Origin: Pseudodonghicola xiamenensis DSM 18339
GTDB taxonomy: Bacteria > Pseudomonadota > Alphaproteobacteria > Rhodobacterales > Rhodobacteraceae
DNA length: 49,574 nt
Direction of reading: 5' to 3'
Assembly: GCF_000429365.1 (NCBI RefSeq)
Contig: NZ_AUBS01000030.1
Coordinates: forward strand, 1-49,574
The notes under the pieces are model-generated. The model was not told where the DNA came from, ran no database searches, and worked only from the letters and a program-made list of their open reading frames with translations. How positions within the stretch are numbered: the stretch's first letter is position 1; every line of letters starts with the position of its first letter. This document shows positions 1 through 7,760 of the stretch, in pieces. Made by a program: the position numbers and the translations under genes.

Positions 1-1
1 G

Positions 2-202
2 CGGTGTGAGCCGCGCAAACAGGCCGGACACAAGACCGCTTCTGAAAAGGTACATGAGATCATTTACGACTTGCTATGCGGGAGCCATCCACACAGGACG
101 GTCGGCACAAGCTGCGAAGGCGCGAACTTGGGCGTTTCAGCCGCTGCGGCGGCGGTCGAACTGGTCAGGGCATTCATGGTGGAAGTCCTCAAATGTTTCT
201 GA
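2..202 (+). CDS. C-terminal fragment of an unrecognised protein (cut by the window edge)
   Basis: An open frame enters from the left edge and runs 66 codons to a TGA at 200-202. The peptide has a regular amphipathic composition, including a stretch AAAAAVELVRAFMVEVLKCF at its end, and reads like the end of a genuine protein more than a chance frame. I do not recognise the family. It lies in the integrated element with the broken integrase, so a mobile-element cargo gene is the natural guess (inference). The start is outside the window. Confidence 0.35.
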   Translation, partial: RCEPRKQAGHKTASEKVHEIIYDLLCGSHPHRTVGTSCEGANLGVSAAAAAVELVRAFMVEVLKCF

Positions 203-249
203 GGATCACCATATGTCAGGCGAAAATTGCCTGTCGTGGGGATTAATAT

Positions 250-525
250 TTAGGCGCTATTGGCGCGAAACTCTTTAATTCGATTGGCAATATCGCGAAG
301 CCGGTTGTTGCGCTGTTCCGCGTCGAAACCTTCACTGCCGTATTTCGGCGCAAATAGCTTGGCGGCTTCGCGTTCACTTTTGACTTCGCCACGATCAATC
401 GCGGCAGATGCTTCGGCGTCAAGCGCGGCAAGCCGTTCGCTGTTCTTTGGCCCGCGACGAATATTCTTGATCGCTTCGAAGATTTCGTCAGGAACGGCCC
501 CGACCGGAAATTTGCTGATCATCAT
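250..525 (-). CDS. small hypothetical protein coupled to the integrase gene
   Basis: A 91-residue soluble, charged protein with no membrane segment and no motif I recognise; it is Glu/Arg/Ala-rich and probably helical. Its ATG overlaps the integrase stop codon in an ATGA arrangement (ATG 525-523, TGA 524-522), which suggests translational coupling and supports it being a real gene. Small genes directly behind a tyrosine integrase are often element-specific accessory proteins such as excisionases, but this one lacks an obvious helix-turn-helix signature, so no function is assigned. Confidence 0.5.
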   Translation of the reverse strand: MMISKFPVGAVPDEIFEAIKNIRRGPKNSERLAALDAEASAAIDRGEVKSEREAAKLFAPKYGSEGFDAEQRNNRLRDIANRIKEFRANSA

Positions 526-1843
526 GCCACCCCTGCCCGGATCGGCACGACCTTCGCCGCTGCGGCATCACCGCGACAGAACCCGGCCCATGCCGTCATC
601 ATGGCGCGGCGCTGTTCGACAAGATCGGTGCGGCGATACCGCTGTTCGACTTCGTTGCCGACGCGGTGCGCCAGCGCGATTTCGGATTGAATGTTGTCGA
701 TACCGGCTTCCGTCGCCCAATCCTTGAAGGTCGAACGCAGGCCATGCGGCACGGCGGGGCGCGGCTGCGGTTCTTCGGCGGGGTCTTCGGGCTGCGTCAG
801 AACATGCGGGTCAATCCAGCCCTTGCCGTCCTTTTTCGCCTTGGCTTCGTGCATCCGCTTCATAACTGCGGAAATCGTCATGTCCGACATTACGCCGCCA
901 CACGGAGCCGGGAAGACAAGCGCCTTGGGGTCTTTGTGATCGGCTTCGAAGTTCGGAAGCGCCTTCAACAGCGCGACCGCAGCTTCGGACAACGGGACCG
1001 CGTGCGGCTTTTTCATTTTCATGCGGGTTGCGGGGATCGTCCAGACCTTCGCTGCGAAATCGACCTCGCCGAAAACCATGCCCCGGACCTCACCGGAACG
1101 GCTGGCGCACAAAACGCCGAAGGCCAGCGCCGCCGCCATGCCTTCGCGCCGGCGCAGTTCGGCGAACCATGCAGGGAAACCGCCCTGCTGAATGGCCGGA
1201 TGGTTCTGCGCTTCGGCCTTCTTCTGATCTGATTGCCGACCCAAACTTCAAGCGCCTTCACCGACGCCGGGTTGTCATGTTCGCGGCAACCTTCGTCAAT
1301 CGCCCATGCGAAGACGCTTTCCATGCGCCCGCGAACGCGGCGAGCCGTGTCAGTCTTCGTCGCCCAAATCGGCTTCAACACGTCCTTCACGTCGTCAATG
1401 GTCAGGGTGCCCACGTCCTTCGCCCCGATCTTGGGAACGGCGTGAAAGTCAAGGCTGGCCCGCCATTGCTTGCGGTGCTTGTCGCTGCGGAAATCTTCGA
1501 TGCGGCCCGACTTCATGTATTCGTCCAGCGCGTCAGCAAAGGTCACGATCTTCGGCGCATCCTGCACGGCATGAAGTTCGCGGCGTTCTTCGATGGGGTC
1601 ACGTCCTTCACGAACGACAACCCGCAGCCGTTCGACTTCGTTGCGGGCCTGCGCAAGCGTCAGGTCTTCGATAGACCCAAGACCCATGCCGCGCGTCTTG
1701 CCGCGAACCGTGTAGCGGAACACCCACGATTTCGTGCCCCAAACCGACACTTGCAGATACAGGCCCTTCCCGTCGCGGTAGTGCCCCGGCTTCGTCGTCG
1801 CCTTGATCGTCTTCACGTCCAGAAGGTCGGAACCCCGCGCCAT
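522..1843 (-). pseudogene. tyrosine-type site-specific integrase (P4-like), frameshifted
   Basis: Two overlapping reading frames together make one P4-type phage/island integrase. The N-terminal part, from ATG 1843 behind AGGGGA, carries the arm-type DNA-binding domain (about residues 1-90, with the motif DGKGLYLQV) and the core-binding domain. The catalytic half lies in the neighbouring frame and ends at 522. It keeps the catalytic residues: Arg in CASRSGEVRG, the H-x-x-R of HGLRSTFKDW, the second His in LAHRVG and the likely Tyr nucleophile in EQRYRRTD. The frames switch near 1225-1245, around VWVG/GRQSDQKK, consistent with a 1-bp deletion (or 2-bp insertion). No canonical slippery heptamer is visible there. 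The gene is either inactivated or carries a sequencing error. It sits about 150 bp from a duplicated tRNA-Glu 3' end, the expected attachment site for this family. Confidence 0.85.
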
Positions 1844-1993
1844 GACCACTTCCCCTACTACATTCTTACTACAGAAATTTCGCAGAAACAGGCGGGCATA
1901 TCAAGACAGTGACGGACGCAACAGAACCGCAAGCAATTGGAAACAAAACCATTTTTAGACGCACCTGGACGCAGGCAGACATATGAATGGAAG

Positions 1994-2016
1994 CCCTACG
2001 GGCTGCCACTTTTCTC
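1994..2016 (+). repeat. attachment-site copy of the tRNA-Glu 3' end
   Basis: These 23 bases are identical, in direct orientation, to 2248-2270, which is the 3' end of the tRNA-Glu gene plus eight bases beyond its CCA. Identity stops abruptly on both sides. A tyrosine integrase gene lies immediately to the left. This is the pattern left by integration into a tRNA 3' end, so I read it as the right attachment site (attR) of the element covering 1-2016. The other end should be at a tRNA-Glu left of the window. Confidence 0.75.
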
Positions 2017-2187
2017 CCCCCTAAAGTGAAGCAAAACCTTTTCCTATGCGGAAAAGATCGACGTATTGGATGCTCGCAAGCGATGCATGACCAGCCTGCG
2101 ACCGCTTCACGAGAAAGCCGAAAATTTCTTCTCTCTCCCTCTTGCGCCCGGCTCCAGAGTTGCATAGAGAAGCGCTCACCACAGCGT

Positions 2188-2262
2188 GGCCCGTTCGTCT
2201 ATCGGTTAGGACGCCAGGTTTTCAACCTGGAAAGAGGGGTTCGACTCCCCTACGGGCTGCCA
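2188..2262 (+). tRNA. tRNA-Glu (anticodon TTC)
   Basis: The gene folds as a standard cloverleaf. The acceptor stem pairs GGCCCGT with ACGGGCT (a G-U first pair). The D arm contains TCGGTTAGGA. The anticodon stem CCAGG/CCTGG holds the loop TTTTCAA with anticodon TTC. The T arm is AGGGG-TTCGACT-CCCCT, and CCA is encoded at 2260-2262. Its last 15 bases and the next eight are duplicated at 1994-2016, marking a mobile-element integration site. Confidence 0.95.
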
Positions 2263-2270
2263 CTTTTCTC
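2248..2270 (+). repeat. tRNA-Glu 3' end, matching attachment-site copy
   Basis: This is the intact partner of the 23-bp direct repeat at 1994-2016. It covers the T-stem 3' strand, acceptor 3' strand, discriminator base, CCA and eight downstream bases. Because this tRNA is complete and lies outside the element, it was probably a tandem second tRNA-Glu next to the actual target (inference). Confidence 0.7.
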
Positions 2271-2466
2271 ATGACAACAGTCCAAGACAGACAAACGCTG
2301 TTGGCGTTTTGTGTTATGACCCTAGGTCGTTAGACGCCTTCCTTCACCCGACACATGAACACGGAAAAGCGGGCGCGGCGTGCCGCATCCCGCTCCAAGT
2401 CTGGCCGTTCCGGAGGCAGAGCGAAACCCGAAACGGCCCGCGGATCATCCCCCGATCATTCGGCGA

Positions 2467-3090
2467 TCATTCGGCGCGCTTGTATCCCGTCACCATCGAC
2501 CGCGGCAGATTCTCGTGGTGCCGGTAACTCGCCAGCGCCACACCGCCGAGATGGAAGAGCACCAGAAGCAGGGTCAGATTGGCGAAGGCCCCATGCACTT
2601 CTTTCCAGGGGTTTTCCTCGCCCTCCTCGCCCTCTTCCTCATGACCGGCGCGCTCGACCTTCATCGCCTCCTGCGGCAGTTGCTGGATGATCCCGGCCAG
2701 CGGCCCCCGCCCGTCTTCCGAGGCAAGCGTGGCCATGCCGGCAAAGGCCGTCACCGCCAGAGAGACCAGCAGCGCGACCACCATCACCCCGCCGGCCGGG
2801 CTGTGACCGACATAGCGCGGCGACCGGCCAGCGATCAGCGCCCGCAGGTAATCGAGCGCACGAAAGGGGCCGGTGACGAAATCAGTGAACCGCGCCCGAC
2901 GCGGCCCGACCACTCCCCAGAGGATGCGGATCGCCACGGTCACCGCGATGGCATAGCCCGCGAAGGTATGCAGCCACTCGGGTTCCCCTTCCGTCAGATA
3001 AGCGATGACGAATCCCACGATCAGTACGAGGTGGCCGATCCGGACCAGCGGATCCCAGACCTTGATCTGCGGCGTTTCGGTCTGTGTCAT
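2467..3090 (-). CDS. cytochrome b561-family membrane protein
   Basis: A 207-residue di-heme cytochrome b of the bacterial b561/Ni-Fe-hydrogenase b-subunit type. It has four hydrophobic helices (about residues 17-32, 40-60, 100-120 and 167-187) and candidate heme-ligand histidines in RIGHLVL, WLHTFAGY, the start of HGAFANL and LFHLGG. An acidic Glu-rich loop (HEEEGEEGEE) precedes the last helix. The family passes electrons across the inner membrane between quinol and a partner. The ATG has a GAGG ribosome site. The gene diverges from a PepSY/two-component operon, an arrangement often seen for these cytochromes, so control by that regulator is plausible. An 11-bp tandem duplication covers its stop codon. 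Confidence 0.85.
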   Translation of the reverse strand: MTQTETPQIKVWDPLVRIGHLVLIVGFVIAYLTEGEPEWLHTFAGYAIAVTVAIRILWGVVGPRRARFTDFVTGPFRALDYLRALIAGRSPRYVGHSPAGGVMVVALLVSLAVTAFAGMATLASEDGRGPLAGIIQQLPQEAMKVERAGHEEEGEEGEENPWKEVHGAFANLTLLLVLFHLGGVALASYRHHENLPRSMVTGYKRAE

Positions 3091-3241
3091 CCTCAGGCCC
3101 TCCGCCTGGGTAGCGACAGCCCCTTGGGGGCAGACATGGGGCAGCCATCCGCGGCACGTGGGACGGACAATTCTGCGACAGGTTTCATTCCTCGGGTCTC
3201 CGGCTTTCTGTTTCGGACTGCACCCTTTTGCGCCCCTGCGC

Positions 3242-3280
3242 CTGACATCCCGCTGACAATCTCTGTCAGCTTGCCGTCAG
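3242..3280 (+). promoter_or_regulatory. array of four GTCAG half-sites with 11-bp phasing, likely response-regulator operator
   Basis: CTGACA at 3242 and 3253 is followed by TGTCAG at 3264 and CGTCAG at 3275, all exactly 11 bp apart and arranged as an inverted repeat of two direct repeats. OmpR/PhoB-type regulators typically bind half-sites repeated every 10-11 bp. The array ends 17 bp before the PepSY start codon in the divergent promoter region, so autoregulation by the adjacent response regulator is a reasonable inference. Confidence 0.5.
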
Positions 3281-3297
3281 CGCCGGAAGGCTAGAGA

Positions 3298-3612
3298 ATG
3301 CGGATGATGAGACCCCTGCTGTCGCTGCCCCTGTTGATCACGCTCGCCCTGCCCGCGCTGGCGGATGCCGACGATCATGACCGCGCCCGCAATGCATTGG
3401 AGCGGGGGCAGATCCTGCCGCTGACCGATATCCTGACCATCGCCCGCGACCGGATCGGCGACGGGCGGCTGATCGAGGTGGAATTCGAATATCATGAAGG
3501 TCGCTATATCTATGAGCTTGAGATGATCACCCCCGATGGCCGCATGATGGAACTGGAACTGGATGCCGCCACCGGGACCGAGATCGGCGCCCACCCGGGC
3601 CGGGACGACTGA
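3298..3612 (+). CDS. periplasmic PepSY-domain protein
   Basis: A 104-residue protein with a cleavable signal peptide (about residues 1-23, ending ALPALADA) and a single PepSY domain, with the signature of strands running GDGRLIEVEFEYHEG to YELEMITPDG. PepSY domains are small periplasmic modules thought to modulate enzymes or sensors. The start ATG is preceded by GGAAGG. Its TGA overlaps the response-regulator ATG (TGATG), so the two are translationally coupled. It is the first gene of a PepSY/regulator/kinase operon and may tune the sensor, which is inference from context. Confidence 0.85.
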   Translation: MRMMRPLLSLPLLITLALPALADADDHDRARNALERGQILPLTDILTIARDRIGDGRLIEVEFEYHEGRYIYELEMITPDGRMMELELDAATGTEIGAHPGRDD

Positions 3613-4274
3613 TGCGCGCGCTGGTGGTCGAGGACGACCCGAGGATCGCCGCCGATCTGGCCGCAGCGCTTGGCGGCGCCGGTTTCCTGACCGAGATCTG
3701 CAGCGACGGAGAAGAGGCCTGGTTTCGCGGCGATACTGAAGAGTATGACCTGATCGTGCTCGATCTGGGGCTGCCGGGGCTTGATGGGTTGAGCGTGCTG
3801 AAACGCTGGCGCGCCGGCGGCCAGGCGGTGCCGGTGCTGATCCTGACCGCGCGCGGCACCTGGCAGGAGCGGGTTGCCGGCATCGAGGCCGGCGCCGACG
3901 ATTACCTGCCGAAACCCTTCCGGATGGAGGAGTTGGTAGCCCGCGCCCGCGCCCTGATCCGCCGCGCGGCGGGCCACCCGGCGGCAGTGCAGCAGGCCGG
4001 AGTGCTCAGCCTCGACACCAACCGGATGACCGTGGCTCTCGCCGGCGCCCCGGTGCCGGTCACAGCGCTGGAATATCGGCTGCTGTCCTATCTGGCGCTG
4101 AACCGCGACCGGGTGGTGCCGCCCTCGGAACTGCTGGAGCACCTCTATGGCGATGACGACGCCCGCGAGGCCAACGCGCTCGAGGCGGTGGTGGCGCGGT
4201 TGCGCCGCAAGCTGGGCAAAGGGGTGATCGGCACCCGGCGCGGTTTCGGCTATTTCCTGGAAGGCGAGGCATGA
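3612..4274 (+). CDS. OmpR-family two-component response regulator
   Basis: A 220-residue regulator. The receiver domain (about 1-115) has the acidic pocket VEDD at 6-9, the phosphoacceptor Asp51 in VLDLGLPG, Thr80 and Lys102 in YLPKPF. The C-terminal winged-helix DNA-binding domain (about 125-220) includes LTALEYRLL-like and GFGYFL elements. It resembles the QseB/TctD/PmrA group. It starts one base inside the PepSY stop and overlaps the kinase gene by four bases (ATGA), so the three genes form one operon. Likely targets are the half-site array upstream of PepSY and the divergent cytochrome b561 gene (inference). Confidence 0.93.
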   Translation: MRALVVEDDPRIAADLAAALGGAGFLTEICSDGEEAWFRGDTEEYDLIVLDLGLPGLDGLSVLKRWRAGGQAVPVLILTARGTWQERVAGIEAGADDYLPKPFRMEELVARARALIRRAAGHPAAVQQAGVLSLDTNRMTVALAGAPVPVTALEYRLLSYLALNRDRVVPPSELLEHLYGDDDAREANALEAVVARLRRKLGKGVIGTRRGFGYFLEGEA

Positions 4275-5650
4275 GGCATCCGTTGCGCCACCTGTCCCTG
4301 CGCCTGCGGCTGGGGCTGGCCGGCGCGCTGGCCGTCGTGCTGGCATTGGGGCTGGCCGCCCTTGGCCTGTCGCTCCTTTTCGGCACTCATGTCGAGCGCC
4401 GCGCGCAGGCGGAACTCTCGATACAGCTTGATCAGGTGTTGGCCGGGCTGGCGCGCAAGGACGGAGTGCTGACGCTGGTGCGCGAACCGGCCGATCCACG
4501 GTTCGGCCAGCCCTATGGCGGGCTCTATTGGCAGATCGTCGATGGCGACAGGATCCTGCGCTCCCGTTCGTTGTGGGATTACCGGCTGCCACAGGTGGAC
4601 GATCTGGGCGACGGGCTGAGCCACAGCCATCGCCTGCCCGGGCCCGACGGCGGGCCGCTCCTCGTGGTCGAACGGCAGGTGACCTTGCCGCCAAGCCTTG
4701 GCGGAGATCGCATCCAGGCCTCCGTCGCGGTAGAAGCCGGATCGCTTGCGGCGGCGCGGCAGGATTTCCTGGCCGACATGCTGCCCTATCTGGCGCTGCT
4801 CGCACTGGTGTTGATCGTCGCGGGCGGCGCTCAGGTGATGGTCGGGCTACGGCCACTGCACGATCTGGGAGCCCGGGTCACCGCGTTGAGACAGGGCACC
4901 GCCCGGCGGATGGGACAGGACTGGCCGCAGGAGGTCCGCCCTCTCGCCACCGAGATCGACGCGCTGATCTCGGCCCGCGAGGAAGATATCGACCGCGCCC
5001 GCGCCCGGGCCGGTGATCTGGCGCATGGAATGAAGACACCGCTGCAGGCCCTGATGGGCGAGGCCGGGCGGCTGCGCCGCGCCGGCGAGGCGCAGAGCGC
5101 GGCGGGGATCGAAACCATCGCCCGCGCGCTGCAACGCCATGTCGACCGCGAACTGGCCCGCACCCGCGCCGCGGCCCGCGCCCGCGATGCCCGTGCCGAT
5201 GTGGCACAGGTGGTGCGCGGTGTCACCGCCGTGCTGCGCCGCACGCCCGAGGGCAGCGGCCTAGACTGGCAGAACAGCACCACACCCGGGTTGATCGCGG
5301 CAATGGAAGAATCCGATCTGGCCGAAGCCTTCGGCGCGCTGGCGGAAAACGCGGCGCGCCATGCCAGCGCCAGGGTGCAGATCGCCGCGGCGATTGCGGA
5401 GGACGGGCTGATCCACCTCAGCCTCACCGACGACGGGCCAGGAATTGCCGAGGGGCAGCTTTCCGCCCTCATCGCGCGCGGTGCGCGGCTCGATCAGGGC
5501 GGCAGCGGGCTCGGCCTCGCCATCGCGAGCGATTTAGCCGAAGCCTCGGGCGGTGGCCTGCATCTGGAGAACACCGGCGCCGGGCTCAGGGCAGAGCTGC
5601 GACTGCCCCCTGCCCCGCCCGGGCATCCGGATGACCCGCCCCCGGCCTAA
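4271..5650 (+). CDS. membrane sensor histidine kinase
   Basis: A 459-residue kinase with a first membrane helix near residues 15-38, a periplasmic sensor loop, a second helix near 170-193 and a HAMP-like linker. The phosphoacceptor is His252 in LAHGMKTPLQAL. The ATPase domain has an N-box (ENAARHA), a G1 box (DDGPGIAEG) and a G2 box (GSGLGLAIA). The sequence around His resembles the PhoQ/QseC group. It partners the regulator immediately upstream (ATGA overlap). The stimulus is unknown; the PepSY protein in the same operon may be part of sensing. Its TAA overlaps the stop of the convergent DUF1513 gene. Confidence 0.92.
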   Translation: MRHPLRHLSLRLRLGLAGALAVVLALGLAALGLSLLFGTHVERRAQAELSIQLDQVLAGLARKDGVLTLVREPADPRFGQPYGGLYWQIVDGDRILRSRSLWDYRLPQVDDLGDGLSHSHRLPGPDGGPLLVVERQVTLPPSLGGDRIQASVAVEAGSLAAARQDFLADMLPYLALLALVLIVAGGAQVMVGLRPLHDLGARVTALRQGTARRMGQDWPQEVRPLATEIDALISAREEDIDRARARAGDLAHGMKTPLQALMGEAGRLRRAGEAQSAAGIETIARALQRHVDRELARTRAAARARDARADVAQVVRGVTAVLRRTPEGSGLDWQNSTTPGLIAAMEESDLAEAFGALAENAARHASARVQIAAAIAEDGLIHLSLTDDGPGIAEGQLSALIARGARLDQGGSGLGLAIASDLAEASGGGLHLENTGAGLRAELRLPPAPPGHPDDPPPA

Positions 5651-6738
5651 ACGCGAGCGAGCGGCACCAGGTGATTGTCCCAGCGCACGTCAGACCTGCC
5701 CAGATCATGCGGGCCGTCGGCCTCGAACATGATCATCCGCCCGGTGCCGGACGACGCCAGGAAGCCATCGGGCCGCGCCCCCAGGCCGCAGACGTCCTCC
5801 ATCGGCAGGATCTGCGCCAAGGCGCCGGTTTCGGCGTCAAAGACCTGTACCCGCGCCCCGCGCGGCGAAGAGACCGCCAGATAGCGCCCATCTCCGGAAA
5901 AGGCGACGCTGCCACCATATCCGTCCATCTGCGCGGCCACCTCAGGGTCGGTTCCGAACAACTGCAGCCGCGGCGCCTCGCCCCGACGATGCACGCCCAG
6001 GATCGCCGGCTGATCACCCTTGCCGCCCTGCCACTGCATGGCGAAGCCCACCAGCCCGTCGGCCCGCACATCGATATGGCGGATCGAGTTCTTGTGCAGC
6101 GCCGGCTCCAGTTCGACCGCCTCCAGCAGACTGCCGTCGAGCCTGAGATAGGTCAGGTTCGGTTTCATGAAGGGGATATTCAGCTTGGTCCGACCGCTGT
6201 CGGGATGGGTTTCGATCCCGCCATTGGCCACCACGAGCGTCTTGCCGTCGGGCATCAACCGCAGCTCATGCGGACCGACACCATTCGAATCGAACTCCCC
6301 CACCCGGGTATAGTTCGATGCGACATCCCAGACCCCGATCACCCCGCGTGCGGCGTCATAATCGTTCTCGACGGTGAACAGCAGCTCCCCCTCGCGGGAG
6401 AACGCCCCGTGACCATAGAAATGCCGCCCCTCGGGCGCCTCAAGCTCGGCCCTTGTGGTGCCGGCGGCGCAGTCGATGACAAAGGCGAAGGTGCCCGGTC
6501 GGCGGGCAAAGCCCACCGCTTCGGCGCGATGGGGATGGGCGGCGGCGGCATGACCGCGCCCGGGGATCGGCTGGCGGAAGCGGATCGAGCCATCGGCCCC
6601 CACCCCCAGCAGGCAATAAGACCCGTCGGGCGCCTGCGCTGCCGAAAGGTAATCGGGGGCGCCCACCTCGGCCCAGGTGACCGCCGGGGCCAGTCCGCTG
6701 GCCATCAGGCCTGCCAGGAAACCACGCCGTGAGGTCAT
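5647..6738 (-). CDS. DUF1513 periplasmic beta-propeller-like protein
   Basis: A 363-residue protein beginning MTSRRGFLAGL, a twin-arginine export signal, followed by a domain of repeated sheet-like segments as in DUF1513 proteins. Motifs include FYGHGAFSREGELL, GVGPHELRLMPDG and SIRHIDVR. I chose ATG 6738 because it gives the Tat signal and starts two bases after the preceding gene's stop. Members of this family lie with imelysin and DUF1111 genes in iron-regulated loci of many proteobacteria. It is the last gene of that set here. Its biochemical role is unknown; a periplasmic part in iron handling is inferred from context. Confidence 0.88.
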   Translation of the reverse strand: MTSRRGFLAGLMASGLAPAVTWAEVGAPDYLSAAQAPDGSYCLLGVGADGSIRFRQPIPGRGHAAAAHPHRAEAVGFARRPGTFAFVIDCAAGTTRAELEAPEGRHFYGHGAFSREGELLFTVENDYDAARGVIGVWDVASNYTRVGEFDSNGVGPHELRLMPDGKTLVVANGGIETHPDSGRTKLNIPFMKPNLTYLRLDGSLLEAVELEPALHKNSIRHIDVRADGLVGFAMQWQGGKGDQPAILGVHRRGEAPRLQLFGTDPEVAAQMDGYGGSVAFSGDGRYLAVSSPRGARVQVFDAETGALAQILPMEDVCGLGARPDGFLASSGTGRMIMFEADGPHDLGRSDVRWDNHLVPLARV

Positions 6739-6740
6739 GA

Positions 6741-7760
6741 TCAATCTCCGTCCAGTGAGTTGAAGCCGGCCGCCACCCCCAGCATCGGACCCATGTACTG
6801 GTTGACGTCGGTCCGGATGGTGCGGATCGCATCCTGCAAGGTCTCCACCCGGATCCGCCCCTGCGGCGTCGCCACCCCGGCAAAGATCGGATCCCCGGTC
6901 AGCTTGTCGGCCCGGCTGAAGGCATAGTCGAAATCCTTGTCGATCCGGCCCGCGACCTCGGCGTCGCCCTCGTCCAGCAGGTCGGAAAGCTGGCGCAGCG
7001 CGGTCAGCGACAACACCACATGCCGCAGCGACCTGCCCGAGCGCCAGGCCTCGGCCCGGGTCGGACGCGGCGCGTCGATCTTGCCCATCGGTCGGCCCAG
7101 CCGCAGATCGGCGTCGACTTCCAGATCGGTGACCACGGCCTTGAAGAACTCCTGCAGCACCTCCTCGTCGGTCTTGTAACGGCTGTCCGGCCCCGGATTG
7201 CGCATCACATCGGCATAGCTCTCGCGCCAGTCGGCCTCCATCGCGGCGGCAGTGCGGGCGATGTCGGCGGCCTGGGCCCGGACCAGCCGGCAACGATAAT
7301 CAGCGGTCTCGTGGGTGGTGAGATCGGTATCATAAAGCAGATATTCCATCGCATAGAAGCCGCGGCCGGCGACCGAGACGGTGGCAAAGCCATCGGGCGT
7401 ATCGACCACCGAATCCTCCTGCGCGATCATCGCCTTGACGGTTTTCAGGATCATGCCGCGACTGTCAGGCCAGAAGGCCAGAGCAAAGCCGCGGGTGTCG
7501 GTTTCCGCCGGACCGAAGCGCAGATGGCTAACCCCGATCCAGGCGTCGAAGGCCTGATTGTAGGCGGCACGCAACGCTGTGCTGTCAGCCGCGCAATCAG
7601 CCTGGGCAGTTGCATCCAGATCGGCGGTGCGCTCCGCCAGGTTGCGCATGCCAGGTAGCACCAGTTGATCGAGGATCGCTTCGGTCTTGGGCCCCGCCTG
7701 CGCCACCGGTGCGGCCAGCGCGGTGAACAGGGTGACGGCGGCGGGGATGAGATATCGCAT
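6741..7760 (-). CDS. imelysin-family periplasmic protein
   Basis: A 339-residue exported protein with signal peptide about residues 1-22 (ending PVAQAG). The imelysin/IrpA fold is indicated by the segment GRGFYAMEYLLYD, corresponding to the GxHxxE region of the family, but His is replaced by Tyr/Ala here, so a metal site or peptidase activity is doubtful. Imelysins are iron-regulated periplasmic or lipoprotein components. The ATG directly follows the stop of the di-heme gene (TGA ATG), and DUF1513 starts two bases after its own stop, so the three are one transcript. It is shorter than and diverged from the second imelysin at 11322-12581. Confidence 0.88.
   Translation of the reverse strand: MRYLIPAAVTLFTALAAPVAQAGPKTEAILDQLVLPGMRNLAERTADLDATAQADCAADSTALRAAYNQAFDAWIGVSHLRFGPAETDTRGFALAFWPDSRGMILKTVKAMIAQEDSVVDTPDGFATVSVAGRGFYAMEYLLYDTDLTTHETADYRCRLVRAQAADIARTAAAMEADWRESYADVMRNPGPDSRYKTDEEVLQEFFKAVVTDLEVDADLRLGRPMGKIDAPRPTRAEAWRSGRSLRHVVLSLTALRQLSDLLDEGDAEVAGRIDKDFDYAFSRADKLTGDPIFAGVATPQGRIRVETLQDAIRTIRTDVNQYMGPMLGVAAGFNSLDGD

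Noticed and set aside
1205..1250. Programmed -1 frameshift in the integrase
   Set aside because: No X-XXY-YYZ slippery heptamer in the correct frame, and P4-type integrases are not known to need frameshifting.
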